Shown here: positions 1-5,513 of the stretch, in pieces | Position numbering within the stretch: the stretch's first letter is position 1 | How the letters are laid out: each line of letters opens with the position of its first letter | Source of the DNA: Clostridiales bacterium | Lineage (GTDB): Bacteria; Bacillota; Clostridia; Oscillospirales; QAMX01 | Assembly (NCBI GenBank): GCA_012841675.1 | Contig: DUUG01000137.1 | Coordinates: 1-6,297, forward strand | DNA: 6,297 nucleotides | Reading direction: 5' to 3' | Made by a program: the position numbers and the translations under genes | Notes under the pieces: model-generated | Databases searched by the model: none | Told to the model about the DNA's origin: nothing | Seen by the model: the letters and a program-made list of their open reading frames with translations, nothing else

Positions 1-80
1 AAGCAAATGAAAATCAAAATTAGGATTGTAATTGAATAAATTTGGCAAAGCTGGTCACCATTCGTATCGAAAATAATGCG

Positions 81-128
81 GCAATATTATAATTGCAACA
101 TAAGAAAAAGCCGATTTTCCGGCCGGAA
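81..128. repeat. Two short inverted repeats upstream of metA
   Basis: GCAAT at 81-85 and ATTGC at 92-96 form a 5-bp inverted repeat around a 6-base AT centre. A perfect 12-base palindrome, TTCCGGCCGGAA, lies at 117-128. Both are about 70-140 bases upstream of the proposed metA -35 element. Such sites could be operators, but short palindromes arise by chance and no known regulator motif is recognised. I saw no S-box (SAM riboswitch) or T-box hallmark in 1-264. Bases 1-80 are AT-rich, with no gene I can support. Confidence 0.25.
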
Positions 129-197
129 CAAAGGGGCCAAAACACAAGTCACAAAGGATAATGGATTGAACACACAATACCTGTTAGTTATTGTTAA

Positions 198-226
198 TTG
201 CCTATTTATGAGTTTTCCTGTATAAT
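198..226 (+). promoter_or_regulatory. Sigma-A-type promoter of metA
   Basis: A perfect -10 hexamer TATAAT at 221-226 is preceded, after a 17-base spacer, by TTGCCT at 198-203, which matches four of six bases of TTGACA. Transcription would start near 233, giving a leader of only about 30 nt. That is too short for a riboswitch, so any methionine control would have to act at the promoter or elsewhere. Confidence 0.55.
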
Positions 227-264
227 TTACAATATCATTCTTATGTTAAAGCAGGAGGTTTCCC

Positions 265-1179
265 ATGCCGATTACTATCCCTGAAGGTTTGCCAGCGCGA
301 ACAGTTTTAGAACGCGAGAATATCTTTGTCATGGACGAAAAACGGGCCATGCACCAGGATATTCGCCCCCTTCGGATCCTGCTTTTAAATCTCATGCCGG
401 ATAAACCCACCACGGAAACGCAAATATGCCGGTGCCTTTCCAATACACCGCTGCAGATTAATATAACGCTTTTGCAAACCTCGTCCCATATATCGAAGAA
501 TACACCGCAAGAGCATCTGATAGCCTTTTATCAAACTTTTGACCAAATTTGTCATGAACGGTATGACGGAATGATTATCACCGGTGCGCCAGTAGAACAT
601 TTGCCCTTTGAGCAGGTGGACTACTGGGAGGAATTATGCGAAATTATGGATTGGTCGAAAGCCAATGTCCATTCGGTGTTTCATATTTGCTGGTCCGCAC
701 AGGCCGCCCTTTATCATCATTACGGCATAGATAAAGCTCCTCTGCCGGAAAAGCTGTCCGGCGTGTTTTCCCATCGGGTGTTAACGCCCCATCTACCCCT
801 TGTGCGAGGATTCGACGAAAATTTTCTGGCCCCCCATTCCCGCCATACGGGGCTGGACACAAAGGAAATAGCCGCCCGTCCGGAGATGACCCTTGTGTCC
901 GATTCCCAGGAGGCAGGACCCTACATTCTTCTTGCCCGGGAAGGCCGGCAGATTTTTGTTACAGGGCATTCGGAATACGACATCGGCACCTTAGCCGCTG
1001 AATACCGGCGAGATATTGCCAGAGGATTGCCGGTGGGCATTCCAAAAAACTATTTCCCCAATGATGATCCAAGCCTTCCGCCAAATGGAAACTGGCGTGC
1101 GCATGGCCATTTGCTATACACCAACTGGCTCAATTACTACGTTTACCAGTCCACGCCGTACGATTTGTCGCAGTTGTAG
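265..1179 (+). CDS. metA: Homoserine O-acetyltransferase, MetA family
   Basis: This 304-residue protein matches the usual MetA length and architecture (class I glutamine-amidotransferase-like fold, cytoplasmic). It acylates the hydroxyl of L-homoserine, the first committed step of methionine synthesis. The catalytic cysteine is Cys142 in HICWSAQAAL; His235 and Glu237 sit in TGHSEYD. Residue 111 is Glu (GAPVEHL), where E. coli MetA has Gly. In this family Glu111 is known to go with acetyl-CoA rather than succinyl-CoA, so I infer acetyltransferase activity. The product, O-acetylhomoserine, suits direct sulfhydrylation, but no partner gene is in the window. The start is fixed by AGGAGG at 253-258, six bases before the ATG, and by the conserved MPI..GLPA N-terminus. 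The gene appears monocistronic, with a clear promoter and no immediate terminator; the first plus-strand one lies 333 bases downstream. Many databases name such genes metA or metAA with succinyltransferase wording. The family call is very secure; the acyl donor is an inference from one residue. Confidence 0.95.
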   Translation: MPITIPEGLPARTVLERENIFVMDEKRAMHQDIRPLRILLLNLMPDKPTTETQICRCLSNTPLQINITLLQTSSHISKNTPQEHLIAFYQTFDQICHERYDGMIITGAPVEHLPFEQVDYWEELCEIMDWSKANVHSVFHICWSAQAALYHHYGIDKAPLPEKLSGVFSHRVLTPHLPLVRGFDENFLAPHSRHTGLDTKEIAARPEMTLVSDSQEAGPYILLAREGRQIFVTGHSEYDIGTLAAEYRRDIARGLPVGIPKNYFPNDDPSLPPNGNWRAHGHLLYTNWLNYYVYQSTPYDLSQL

Positions 1180-1511
1180 GCGAAAAGGTTGCAAAAGGTG
1201 TATATAATGGCTAAAAAGCACTGTTAGGTACCGAAATTGTTCTAATTTATGATTATATCTGTTTTAAGCGATGTTGGAAGAAATTATCGTATTTTACCGT
1301 CATACACCATATCCATCTCTTGGGATATTGCTAAAGTTAACAATCAATATAAACCGCCTCCTTAAGCACCAGTATACATAGGAAATTCATTTACTATTGT
1401 CATAGTAAAATCGCCTGTTAATTGCAATATGTTTGAGCCTTTGACAAAGGAAGGAAAGTTAAAATTGAAGTATTCATAGACATTATTTATCTCATTGCTT
1501 GTAATGATTTG
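1180..1511. other. Intergenic region downstream of metA, no intact gene
   Basis: This is more than 300 bases without a convincing gene. It is AT-rich and lacks a terminator directly after metA. A six-codon frame MAKKHC lies at 1207-1227 and a 38-codon plus-strand frame at 1249-1365. Neither looks real; the second has no ribosome binding site. The right half carries protein-like sequence on the minus strand (see the pseudogene entry). The whole interval looks like decayed DNA lying between metA and the first plus-strand terminator. Confidence 0.5.
1362..1511 (-). pseudogene. Possible C-terminal remnant of a phage tail-type protein
   Basis: The minus strand reads about 50 protein-like residues. 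They include NVYEYFNFNFPSFVKGSN and then LTGDFTMTI, ending at a TAA at 1364-1362. The pattern 'FP-x-F-x-x-G-x-N-x-x-x-L-T-G-D-x-T-x-T-I' resembles the C-terminal beta-strands of distal-tail (Dit-like) phage proteins, as far as I can judge by eye. The stop codon overlaps an AGGAGG Shine-Dalgarno sequence (minus strand, 1362-1357). Nine bases later comes a TTG that opens a 15-codon frame ending at a stop. Tight stop/SD/start packing is typical of phage structural operons. The upstream part of the gene is missing: reading back, the frame runs straight into the terminator hairpin at 1512-1534. Treat it as a decayed fragment. The phage assignment is tentative and needs a profile search. Confidence 0.3.
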
Positions 1512-1545
1512 CCCCCGCAGGCACTCTGCGGGGGTTTTCATTTTT
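1512..1545 (+). terminator. Strong intrinsic terminator, plus strand
   Basis: CCCCCGCAG (1512-1520) pairs perfectly with CTGCGGGGG (1526-1534) around the loop GCACT, followed by TTTT-CA-TTTTT (1535-1545). Thymines follow only in the plus direction, so this ends rightward transcription. The nearest plus-strand gene is metA, 333 bases upstream. It is therefore probably the metA terminator, perhaps separated from its gene by the insertion or decay seen in between, or else the end of an unannotated small RNA. Confidence 0.85.
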
Positions 1546-1655
1546 GCCAATAATGAAAATAGGCTGTAAACCGGATACTCCCGGAAGATTTTTCTGGCGC
1601 AAGCGTATACCAATATTTTTGTCATAGGAAAAGTGTAGCACTTCCCGGCGGATTA

Positions 1656-1664
1656 TGTTAGAAT
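1656..1664 (+). promoter_or_regulatory. Candidate extended -10 promoter for the hydrolase gene
   Basis: TGT followed by TAGAAT (1659-1664) forms an extended -10 element about 35 bases before the start codon. No good -35 hexamer lies at the right distance, which extended -10 promoters can tolerate. A TTGTCA at 1619-1624 is too far upstream to pair with it. The preceding terminator at 1512-1545 means the gene needs its own promoter in 1546-1690. Confidence 0.35.
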
Positions 1665-1698
1665 ACATCTAAACTTACCTTTATAAGGAGAGATAGAA

Positions 1699-2517
1699 AT
1701 GAAACAGGAAGCAATGCTTAATCCACTCTGCCTAGATTCGGTTTGTGCCGGATTTGCCTATGCCATGGGGATGCCTGCCCCCCAAAAGGCGCAAGTACCT
1801 GCGGAAGCGCTGACGGCCTATGTAGATCATCACTTCGGCGGAGAAAAAGCCAACCGGGTCTTTCTGTATCATCCGGATGCCGTAGCGGAATGGATTTTCC
1901 GAAAATATCCGGAATTTTTGTATGAGGCAATGTATCGGACGGAGCTTGAGCTTCCCTTGCAGGCCGTGATGCCCTCGGTAACCCCCGTCTGCTTCGGCAC
2001 CCTGTACACAGGGGCGCAGCCGGAGGTCCACGGGATCCGCAAATACGAAAAACCGGTTATAAAAATCGACACCCTGTTTGACGCTTTGCTTCGAGCCGGA
2101 AAAAAGCCCGCCATCATAGCGGATTCCTCCTGCAGCATGGGCAAAATCTTTTTAGAACGGGATATGGACTATTTTATCTTTGATTCTATCCCCGAGATTA
2201 CCGCCAAGGCGACCGAGCTGATTTTGGCGGATACTTACGATTTTATCGCCGTTTACCACGGAAATTACGATTCGACCATGCATAAAAACGGCCCGGAAGC
2301 GCCTGCCTCTCTGGCTGAATTGAAGGCAAACGCACAGGCGTTTGCGCTCTTTTCCGAGCTTATTAAGTCCCATTGGAAGCGGCACAACACCCTAGTGGGC
2401 TTTGCCATGGATCACGGCTGCCACGAAATCGACGGGAATGCAGGCTCCCACGGGCTGGATATGCCGGAGGATTTAAATATTGTCCATTTATACAAGGCGT
2501 ACCCGAGAGAAAAATAG
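1699..2517 (+). CDS. Alkaline phosphatase superfamily hydrolase (phosphodiesterase / nucleotide pyrophosphatase-like)
   Basis: This 272-residue protein has no signal peptide or membrane segment, so it is probably cytoplasmic. It fits the two-metal alkaline phosphatase superfamily, nearest the type I phosphodiesterase/nucleotide pyrophosphatase branch. All expected ligands can be placed in order: Asp60 in LYHPDA; the nucleophile Thr95 in MPSVTPVCFGTLYTG, with the following P..HGI motif; Asp191 and His195 in YDSTMH; Asp238 and His239 in MDHGCH; and His251 in GSHG. It is short for the superfamily (secreted members often exceed 400 residues) but carries the full metal site, so a working minimal phosphoesterase is likely. 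The substrate cannot be read from sequence; phosphodiester, phosphomonoester or sulfate esters are all possible. The start is supported by AAGGAG at 1685-1690, eight bases before the ATG. It stands alone, with a terminator on each side, and converges on the serpin operon. Superfamily confidence is high; I know no gene name for it. Confidence 0.85.
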   Translation: MKQEAMLNPLCLDSVCAGFAYAMGMPAPQKAQVPAEALTAYVDHHFGGEKANRVFLYHPDAVAEWIFRKYPEFLYEAMYRTELELPLQAVMPSVTPVCFGTLYTGAQPEVHGIRKYEKPVIKIDTLFDALLRAGKKPAIIADSSCSMGKIFLERDMDYFIFDSIPEITAKATELILADTYDFIAVYHGNYDSTMHKNGPEAPASLAELKANAQAFALFSELIKSHWKRHNTLVGFAMDHGCHEIDGNAGSHGLDMPEDLNIVHLYKAYPREK

Positions 2518-2620
2518 ATTTCAGCATAAAAATCCCATGACCCGGTAGCGACCGTTACAAGCGGCTATCTTATTATCTGGTTCCTCTGGGCATAAGTTTG
2601 CGAAATCATGGAAATGTGCG

Positions 2621-2666
2621 TAAAAGCAAGCCCTCCTGTTGCATTTCTACAACAGGAGGGCCTTTC
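2621..2666. terminator. Bidirectional terminator between convergent genes
   Basis: GCCCTCCTGTTG (2630-2641) pairs perfectly with CAACAGGAGGGC (2650-2661) around an 8-base loop. On the minus strand the stem is followed by TTGCTTTTA, making it the likely terminator of the sigma/anti-sigma/serpin operon, whose last stop codon is about 60 bases away. On the plus strand it is followed by the weaker CTTTCTGT, so it may also stop readthrough from the hydrolase gene. Bases 2518-2620 show nothing else. Confidence 0.85.
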
Positions 2667-2720
2667 TGTCCGTTTGCGGGAAAGTCCCAGGATAGGTTTT
2701 GACGGAATAAACCTGCGCGA

Positions 2721-3962
2721 TTACTTTGCTGGCAGATCGGTCACCGCGCCGAGAAACACCGGCAAACCCGTTTCGTTTTCTACGATGGCGTATACAAAGG
2801 GACGGTCTAAAAGGACGGTTTCTCCTATGACATGTGCCGTTTCCCGTATGGCAACGACCGTTACGGCGCCGGCTTTGGTGCCTTTTTCGTCCACATCGAT
2901 TTTGGTTTTGTGAATTACCTCGTCAATGGCAAGCCCGCGGTCGTCCATCAGACGGGAGAAATCGGCGTTGTCGCTAAAAGCAGAGGAAAGCCCCATGGCG
3001 GAAAGCGCGTCATTGAGAGTTGCTTCATAGGAGAGGGAAAATTTGGGCAAACCGGCGTAGACCATTTTATTTTCGGCGTTTTCCCAAAGGGAAGCAAACC
3101 GCTCTCCGTCCAAAGCGTTTACATAGTCGGCAAAGGCAATACCTTCATTGGGAAGCAGGGCAACAAAGCTGTACCCTTGTGCGTAGGGCTTAACAAAGCC
3201 GGTGGCAAGGTCATCCTTTAGAAAAATAGCTTCTTCCGAATGCATCATGGAAACCGCGGTTTTTTGGCCGGAAAGGTTTGCAAACTCCCCGTCTCTGACC
3301 TGGTATTCTTCATAGATTTTTGCCCATTCCGCATCAAATGTCAACGCATTGACGAGAAGCATGACAATATCCGGCTTGATTTGCTCCATCACCTTGTCAA
3401 TTTGCCCGTCGGTGTGTTTTTTCACCCATGCGTTCAGGTCTTTTACGGTCTGCGGATCCTGGAAATCGGCGCGATAGGCGCTGGCCCCATAATAATCGGC
3501 ATTTGTTTGCAAAAACGCCGGCAGGGGAGAGGTGTCTTCCCGGATCCAAATGGAATTTGCCAGAGAAAGCTTTGCCTTGCTTGTGCTAGGCAGGTTCTCG
3601 ATGAGCCAAGCGTACCCTTCGTTTAGGGTTTGCAAAGGCAGACCGTTTCCAAGAACGTCTTCAAACTCTGCCAGCGTGTGGGTGTCCGCACCGTTGGCCG
3701 TCATACCTAGTGCAAGAAGCACAGAAAGCGGGGAGATGAGAGGATTTTCATCGCTTGCGGTCTGACGGAACAGATCAAAGCTGAAATCCTTGGCGGCATT
3801 GTAGAAATCAGGCGCAGGGGCGGAAAGGGCAAGTTTGTTTGCCGTGACATCCGCCATGAGATCCGTAGCGTGGGCGCTAGGAATCATGCCGCAGCCTGTA
3901 AGAGAAGGCAATAACACAAGCAGTATAAGGCCGGATAATAGGCAGATCTTTTTAAGTTTCAT
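2721..3962 (-). CDS. Lipoprotein serpin (serine/cysteine protease inhibitor)
   Basis: This is a 413-residue serpin with a lipoprotein signal: KLKK, a hydrophobic core, then the lipobox LTGC with Cys24 as the lipid anchor. It should sit on the outer face of the membrane. Serpin landmarks in order are NPLISPLSVLLALGMTANGA (about 70-90), the NAL-x-F-x-x-x-W motif, LPKFSLSYE, the HKTKIDVDEKGTKAGAV hinge, and the C-terminal DRPFVYAI...GLPVFLGAV. The hinge (Glu359-Lys-Gly361-Thr362, then small residues) has Thr at P14, Ala at P12 and P10, and Thr at P8. That pattern belongs to inhibitory serpins that insert the loop as an extra strand and trap the protease. The scissile bond lies near Arg373-Ala376, but the loop is about two residues longer than in human antitrypsin, so P1 is uncertain. 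A frame extends upstream to 4013, but GGAGG at 3973-3969 and the signal peptide fix the start at 3962. It is the third gene of the operon, 37 bases after the anti-sigma stop, which suggests control by that sigma factor. Confidence 0.93.
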   Translation of the reverse strand: MKLKKICLLSGLILLVLLPSLTGCGMIPSAHATDLMADVTANKLALSAPAPDFYNAAKDFSFDLFRQTASDENPLISPLSVLLALGMTANGADTHTLAEFEDVLGNGLPLQTLNEGYAWLIENLPSTSKAKLSLANSIWIREDTSPLPAFLQTNADYYGASAYRADFQDPQTVKDLNAWVKKHTDGQIDKVMEQIKPDIVMLLVNALTFDAEWAKIYEEYQVRDGEFANLSGQKTAVSMMHSEEAIFLKDDLATGFVKPYAQGYSFVALLPNEGIAFADYVNALDGERFASLWENAENKMVYAGLPKFSLSYEATLNDALSAMGLSSAFSDNADFSRLMDDRGLAIDEVIHKTKIDVDEKGTKAGAVTVVAIRETAHVIGETVLLDRPFVYAIVENETGLPVFLGAVTDLPAK

Positions 3963-3999
3963 AAGGCACCTCCAAAAGTGTGTTGACAAGTTTACAGGG

Positions 4000-4620
4000 T
4001 TAGTCGGAAACAAGCTCTTTCAGCGGAACAACGCCGGCAGGGGTGTTTGTTTCTCTGTGGGTTTCTAAGTGCATGTCGTTGTGGGCAAAATGGGAAGTTA
4101 CAAAAAAGTTGGGGGTTTGCTCTGCAAAGGATATGGCTTCTTGGACAGACGGGAAAACAAGCACGCGGATAGTGCTTTGGGCCGTGTGGAAACGAAGCTC
4201 GTTTTTTACAGGGAGATATTCAATCTCTGTAAACGGTCCGCCGGGAAGATATATTTCCTCCCAGTCGGTTTCAGAAAGCAGAAACTTTGCCAAATCAGAA
4301 ACGGACGCAAAGGCCAGAGGCTTGTTAATTTCTACTACGGTGGCGTTTTCGGTGGCAGCTTCGGGTGTGGCGCTTAGGGTTTGGCTAGTCAAACGGTTTT
4401 CCCCCGATATTCGTTTTAAGACATCCGTACCCGCAAACAGGGTAAGCAGCAGAAGCATGGCCGCCGCCGCAAACGCAGGGAAAGTGCGGTATATCCTCCG
4501 GTTTGGCCTTTGACGGGCTGTATCTATGGAAGAAACATTCCCGCCGGAGATAATCTTTTGCCGAAGCTCTACGGGAGGAGCCATGGATGACAGGGCGGCG
4601 TTTAGTTCTTTTACGGTCAT
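4000..4620 (-). CDS. Probable membrane anti-sigma factor
   Basis: This 206-residue protein has three parts. A short basic cytoplasmic N-terminus (about 1-46) could hold the sigma factor. One transmembrane helix (about 47-65, FPAFAAAAMLLLLTLFAG) follows. The remaining ~140 residues form an extracytoplasmic region. The position is the main evidence: its ATG overlaps the stop codon of the sigma gene in an ATGA, with GGAGGAGG at 4635-4628 seven bases before the start, implying translational coupling and matched dosage. The zinc-binding HxxxCxxC motif of ZAS-type anti-sigma factors is absent, so it belongs to another class or is divergent. The outer domain (for example SDLAKFLLSETDWEEIYLPG) resembles nothing I can name with confidence; it may sense the envelope signal. 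Known ECF systems release the sigma factor by proteolysis of such proteins, and the next gene encodes a protease inhibitor, so feedback is conceivable. Anti-sigma function is an inference from topology and context. Confidence 0.7.
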   Translation of the reverse strand: MTVKELNAALSSMAPPVELRQKIISGGNVSSIDTARQRPNRRIYRTFPAFAAAAMLLLLTLFAGTDVLKRISGENRLTSQTLSATPEAATENATVVEINKPLAFASVSDLAKFLLSETDWEEIYLPGGPFTEIEYLPVKNELRFHTAQSTIRVLVFPSVQEAISFAEQTPNFFVTSHFAHNDMHLETHRETNTPAGVVPLKELVSD

Positions 4621-5093
4621 GATGCATCCTCCTCCAAGGCGAGTTTTAATTGTTTGCGCGCTCTGGAAAGGCGCATAAATACGGCCGATTCCTTAACCCC
4701 AAGCAGTCTGCCGATTTCCGCGGCAGAATAGCCCACATAGTAGTAAAGATACAAAACCTGCCTATGCTTGGGCGGCAGCGCAAGGAGATCCAGAAGGGTT
4801 TGGATGTGCAGCTCGTCGGTGACTGACAGGTCGGTCAAAGCCTCCGGCCCCACGGTTTTGCGCCGGAATGCGCTTTTAAGCGCGTTCTTGCAGGTGTTTA
4901 TGGCCACACGAACCAGCCAGAAGCGCAGGTGGTCATCGCTTTCAAAGGACTTCTGTTCTGAAAGCAATTTCATAAACACGCTTTGCACAGCGTCTTCCGC
5001 ATCCTCCTTGGATTTTAGCTGGATAAAACAAAGGCGGAACAGCATAGGGCCGTAGCGGTCGTAAATTTCGGTGAGGTCGAAGCCCTGCGGCAC
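4617..5093 (-). CDS. ECF-like RNA polymerase sigma factor (sigma-70 family)
   Basis: This compact sigma factor of 158 residues has only regions 2 and 4. Region 2 (about 9-74) includes FRLCF, the acidic KSKEDAEDAVQSVFMKLL segment typical of region 2.2, and HLRFWLVRVAINTCKNALKS for -10 recognition. Region 4 (about 98-152) has LPPKHRQVLYLYYYVGYSA followed by the helix-turn-helix EIGRLLGVKESAVFMRLSRA, which contacts the -35 element. I chose GTG at 5093 rather than the upstream ATG at 5135: AGGAGG (5107-5102) lies eight bases before this GTG, while no Shine-Dalgarno site precedes the ATG, and the extra N-terminal residues do not fit the family. It begins an operon with the overlapping anti-sigma gene and the serpin gene, and is separated from the repeat-protein gene upstream by a terminator. 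ECF operons are usually autoregulated, but a target promoter is only weakly visible here. Confidence 0.92.
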   Translation of the reverse strand: MPQGFDLTEIYDRYGPMLFRLCFIQLKSKEDAEDAVQSVFMKLLSEQKSFESDDHLRFWLVRVAINTCKNALKSAFRRKTVGPEALTDLSVTDELHIQTLLDLLALPPKHRQVLYLYYYVGYSAAEIGRLLGVKESAVFMRLSRARKQLKLALEEDAS

Positions 5094-5130
5094 GCCTGTC
5101 ACCTCCTGCTGTGTTCTATAAGTAATACAA

Positions 5131-5165
5131 TGCATCTATTCAAAACCTAACCAAAAAGATTCTGG
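5131..5165 (-). promoter_or_regulatory. Candidate promoter region of the sigma/anti-sigma/serpin operon
   Basis: The minus strand has AATCTTTTTGG (within 5165-5151) followed by TTTTGAATAGATG (5145-5133). This loosely recalls clostridial ECF promoters of the form AACCTTTTT...GTCTAATAGA, but lacks the clear CGTC -10 element. A TATAAT also occurs at 5174-5169 but has no acceptable -35 partner. The call rests mainly on position, upstream of the sigma gene and downstream of the previous terminator. It is weak. Confidence 0.2.
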
Positions 5166-5185
5166 TTTATTATACATCTTATAAT

Positions 5186-5217
5186 AACAAAAACGGCCTG
5201 CCTTAGGCAAGCCGTTT
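5186..5217 (-). terminator. Intrinsic terminator of the Cys-Arg-Asp repeat gene
   Basis: On the minus strand the arms AAACGGCTTGCC (5217-5206) and GGCAGGCCGTTT (5202-5191) pair with one mismatch around a 3-base loop. The stem runs into a T-rich tail, TTGTTA, at 5190-5185. It begins ten bases after the stop codon of the repeat protein, so it ends that transcript and isolates the sigma operon downstream. Confidence 0.8.
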
Positions 5218-5227
5218 AATTGGTATA

Positions 5228-5470
5228 CTATCGACGGCAGCAGCGGTTGCTGCGATCGCGGATGATCCAGATGCTATCGCGGTCGCAGTCCCGGTCCCGG
5301 CAGTCGCGGTCGCAGTCACGATCCCGACGGTCGCAATCACGATCCCGGCGGTCGCAATCACGATCCCGGCGGTCGCAATCGCGGTCCCGGCGACGGCAGC
5401 GGCAATCATGGCGGTTGCAGCCACACTTACAGCAAACACCGGCGCCTAGCAAAAATAGAAGCCAAAGCAT
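5228..5470 (-). CDS. Small Cys-Arg-Asp repeat protein, possible spore-coat or sporulation protein
   Basis: I do not recognise a family. The 80-residue product starts with a short hydrophobic segment, MLWLLFLLGAG, then CCKCGCNRHDCRC, then a 7-residue tandem repeat RDCDRRD, and ends RCCRR. It contains 14 Cys, 24 Arg and 19 Asp, 57 of 80 residues. Such a chain is unlikely to fold on its own; it could bind metal or be cross-linked by disulfides. Evidence that it is a real gene: AAGGAGGA (5484-5477) six bases before the ATG; a terminator directly after the stop; and upstream a match to the sigma-K promoter consensus. Short proteins with a hydrophobic start and a Cys-rich tail are common among Firmicute sporulation proteins, so a late mother-cell coat role is my inference. 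The repeat DNA also leaves open frames on the plus strand (5220-5654) and in another minus frame (5203-5439). Neither shows a ribosome binding site that I found, and both are treated as by-products. Existence is fairly certain; function is unknown. Confidence 0.75.
   Translation of the reverse strand: MLWLLFLLGAGVCCKCGCNRHDCRCRRRDRDCDRRDRDCDRRDRDCDRRDRDCDRDCRDRDCDRDSIWIIRDRSNRCCRR
5319..5381. repeat. 21-bp tandem repeat inside the small repeat gene
   Basis: Three near-identical 21-base units lie at 5319-5339, 5340-5360 and 5361-5381, differing at one or two positions. Degenerate copies flank them from about 5280 to 5402. Because 21 is a multiple of three, each unit adds seven residues (RDCDRRD) to the minus-strand protein without breaking the frame. 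The high identity suggests recent expansion, so copy number may vary between strains. Confidence 0.9.
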
Positions 5471-5513
5471 GACAGTCCTCCTTTATATAAAGTTGCTGAA
5501 AAGGAGCTCTGTA

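Noticed and set aside
1249..1365. 38-codon plus-strand frame after metA
   Set aside because: No ribosome binding site, and it is antisense to the possible phage gene junction.
1362..1625. Full 87-codon minus-strand frame as an intact gene
   Set aside because: Its N-terminal part is simply the terminator hairpin and flanking intergenic DNA read as codons. Only the last 50 codons look protein-like.
3963..4013. Upstream 17-codon extension of the serpin
   Set aside because: It overlaps the end of the anti-sigma gene, includes the serpin's own Shine-Dalgarno site, and would place residues in front of a classic lipoprotein signal peptide.
5094..5135. Upstream ATG start for the sigma factor
   Set aside because: No Shine-Dalgarno site before it. 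The extra 14 codons span the strong AGGAGG that serves the GTG at 5093.
5275..5402. CRISPR-like array
   Set aside because: Units are directly adjacent 21-bp repeats with no spacers and lie inside a coding frame, so this is a simple tandem repeat.
5203..5439. Second minus-strand frame of Ala-Thr-Ile-Val repeats
   Set aside because: It is another frame of the same repeat, I found no ribosome binding site for it, and it ends inside the terminator hairpin.
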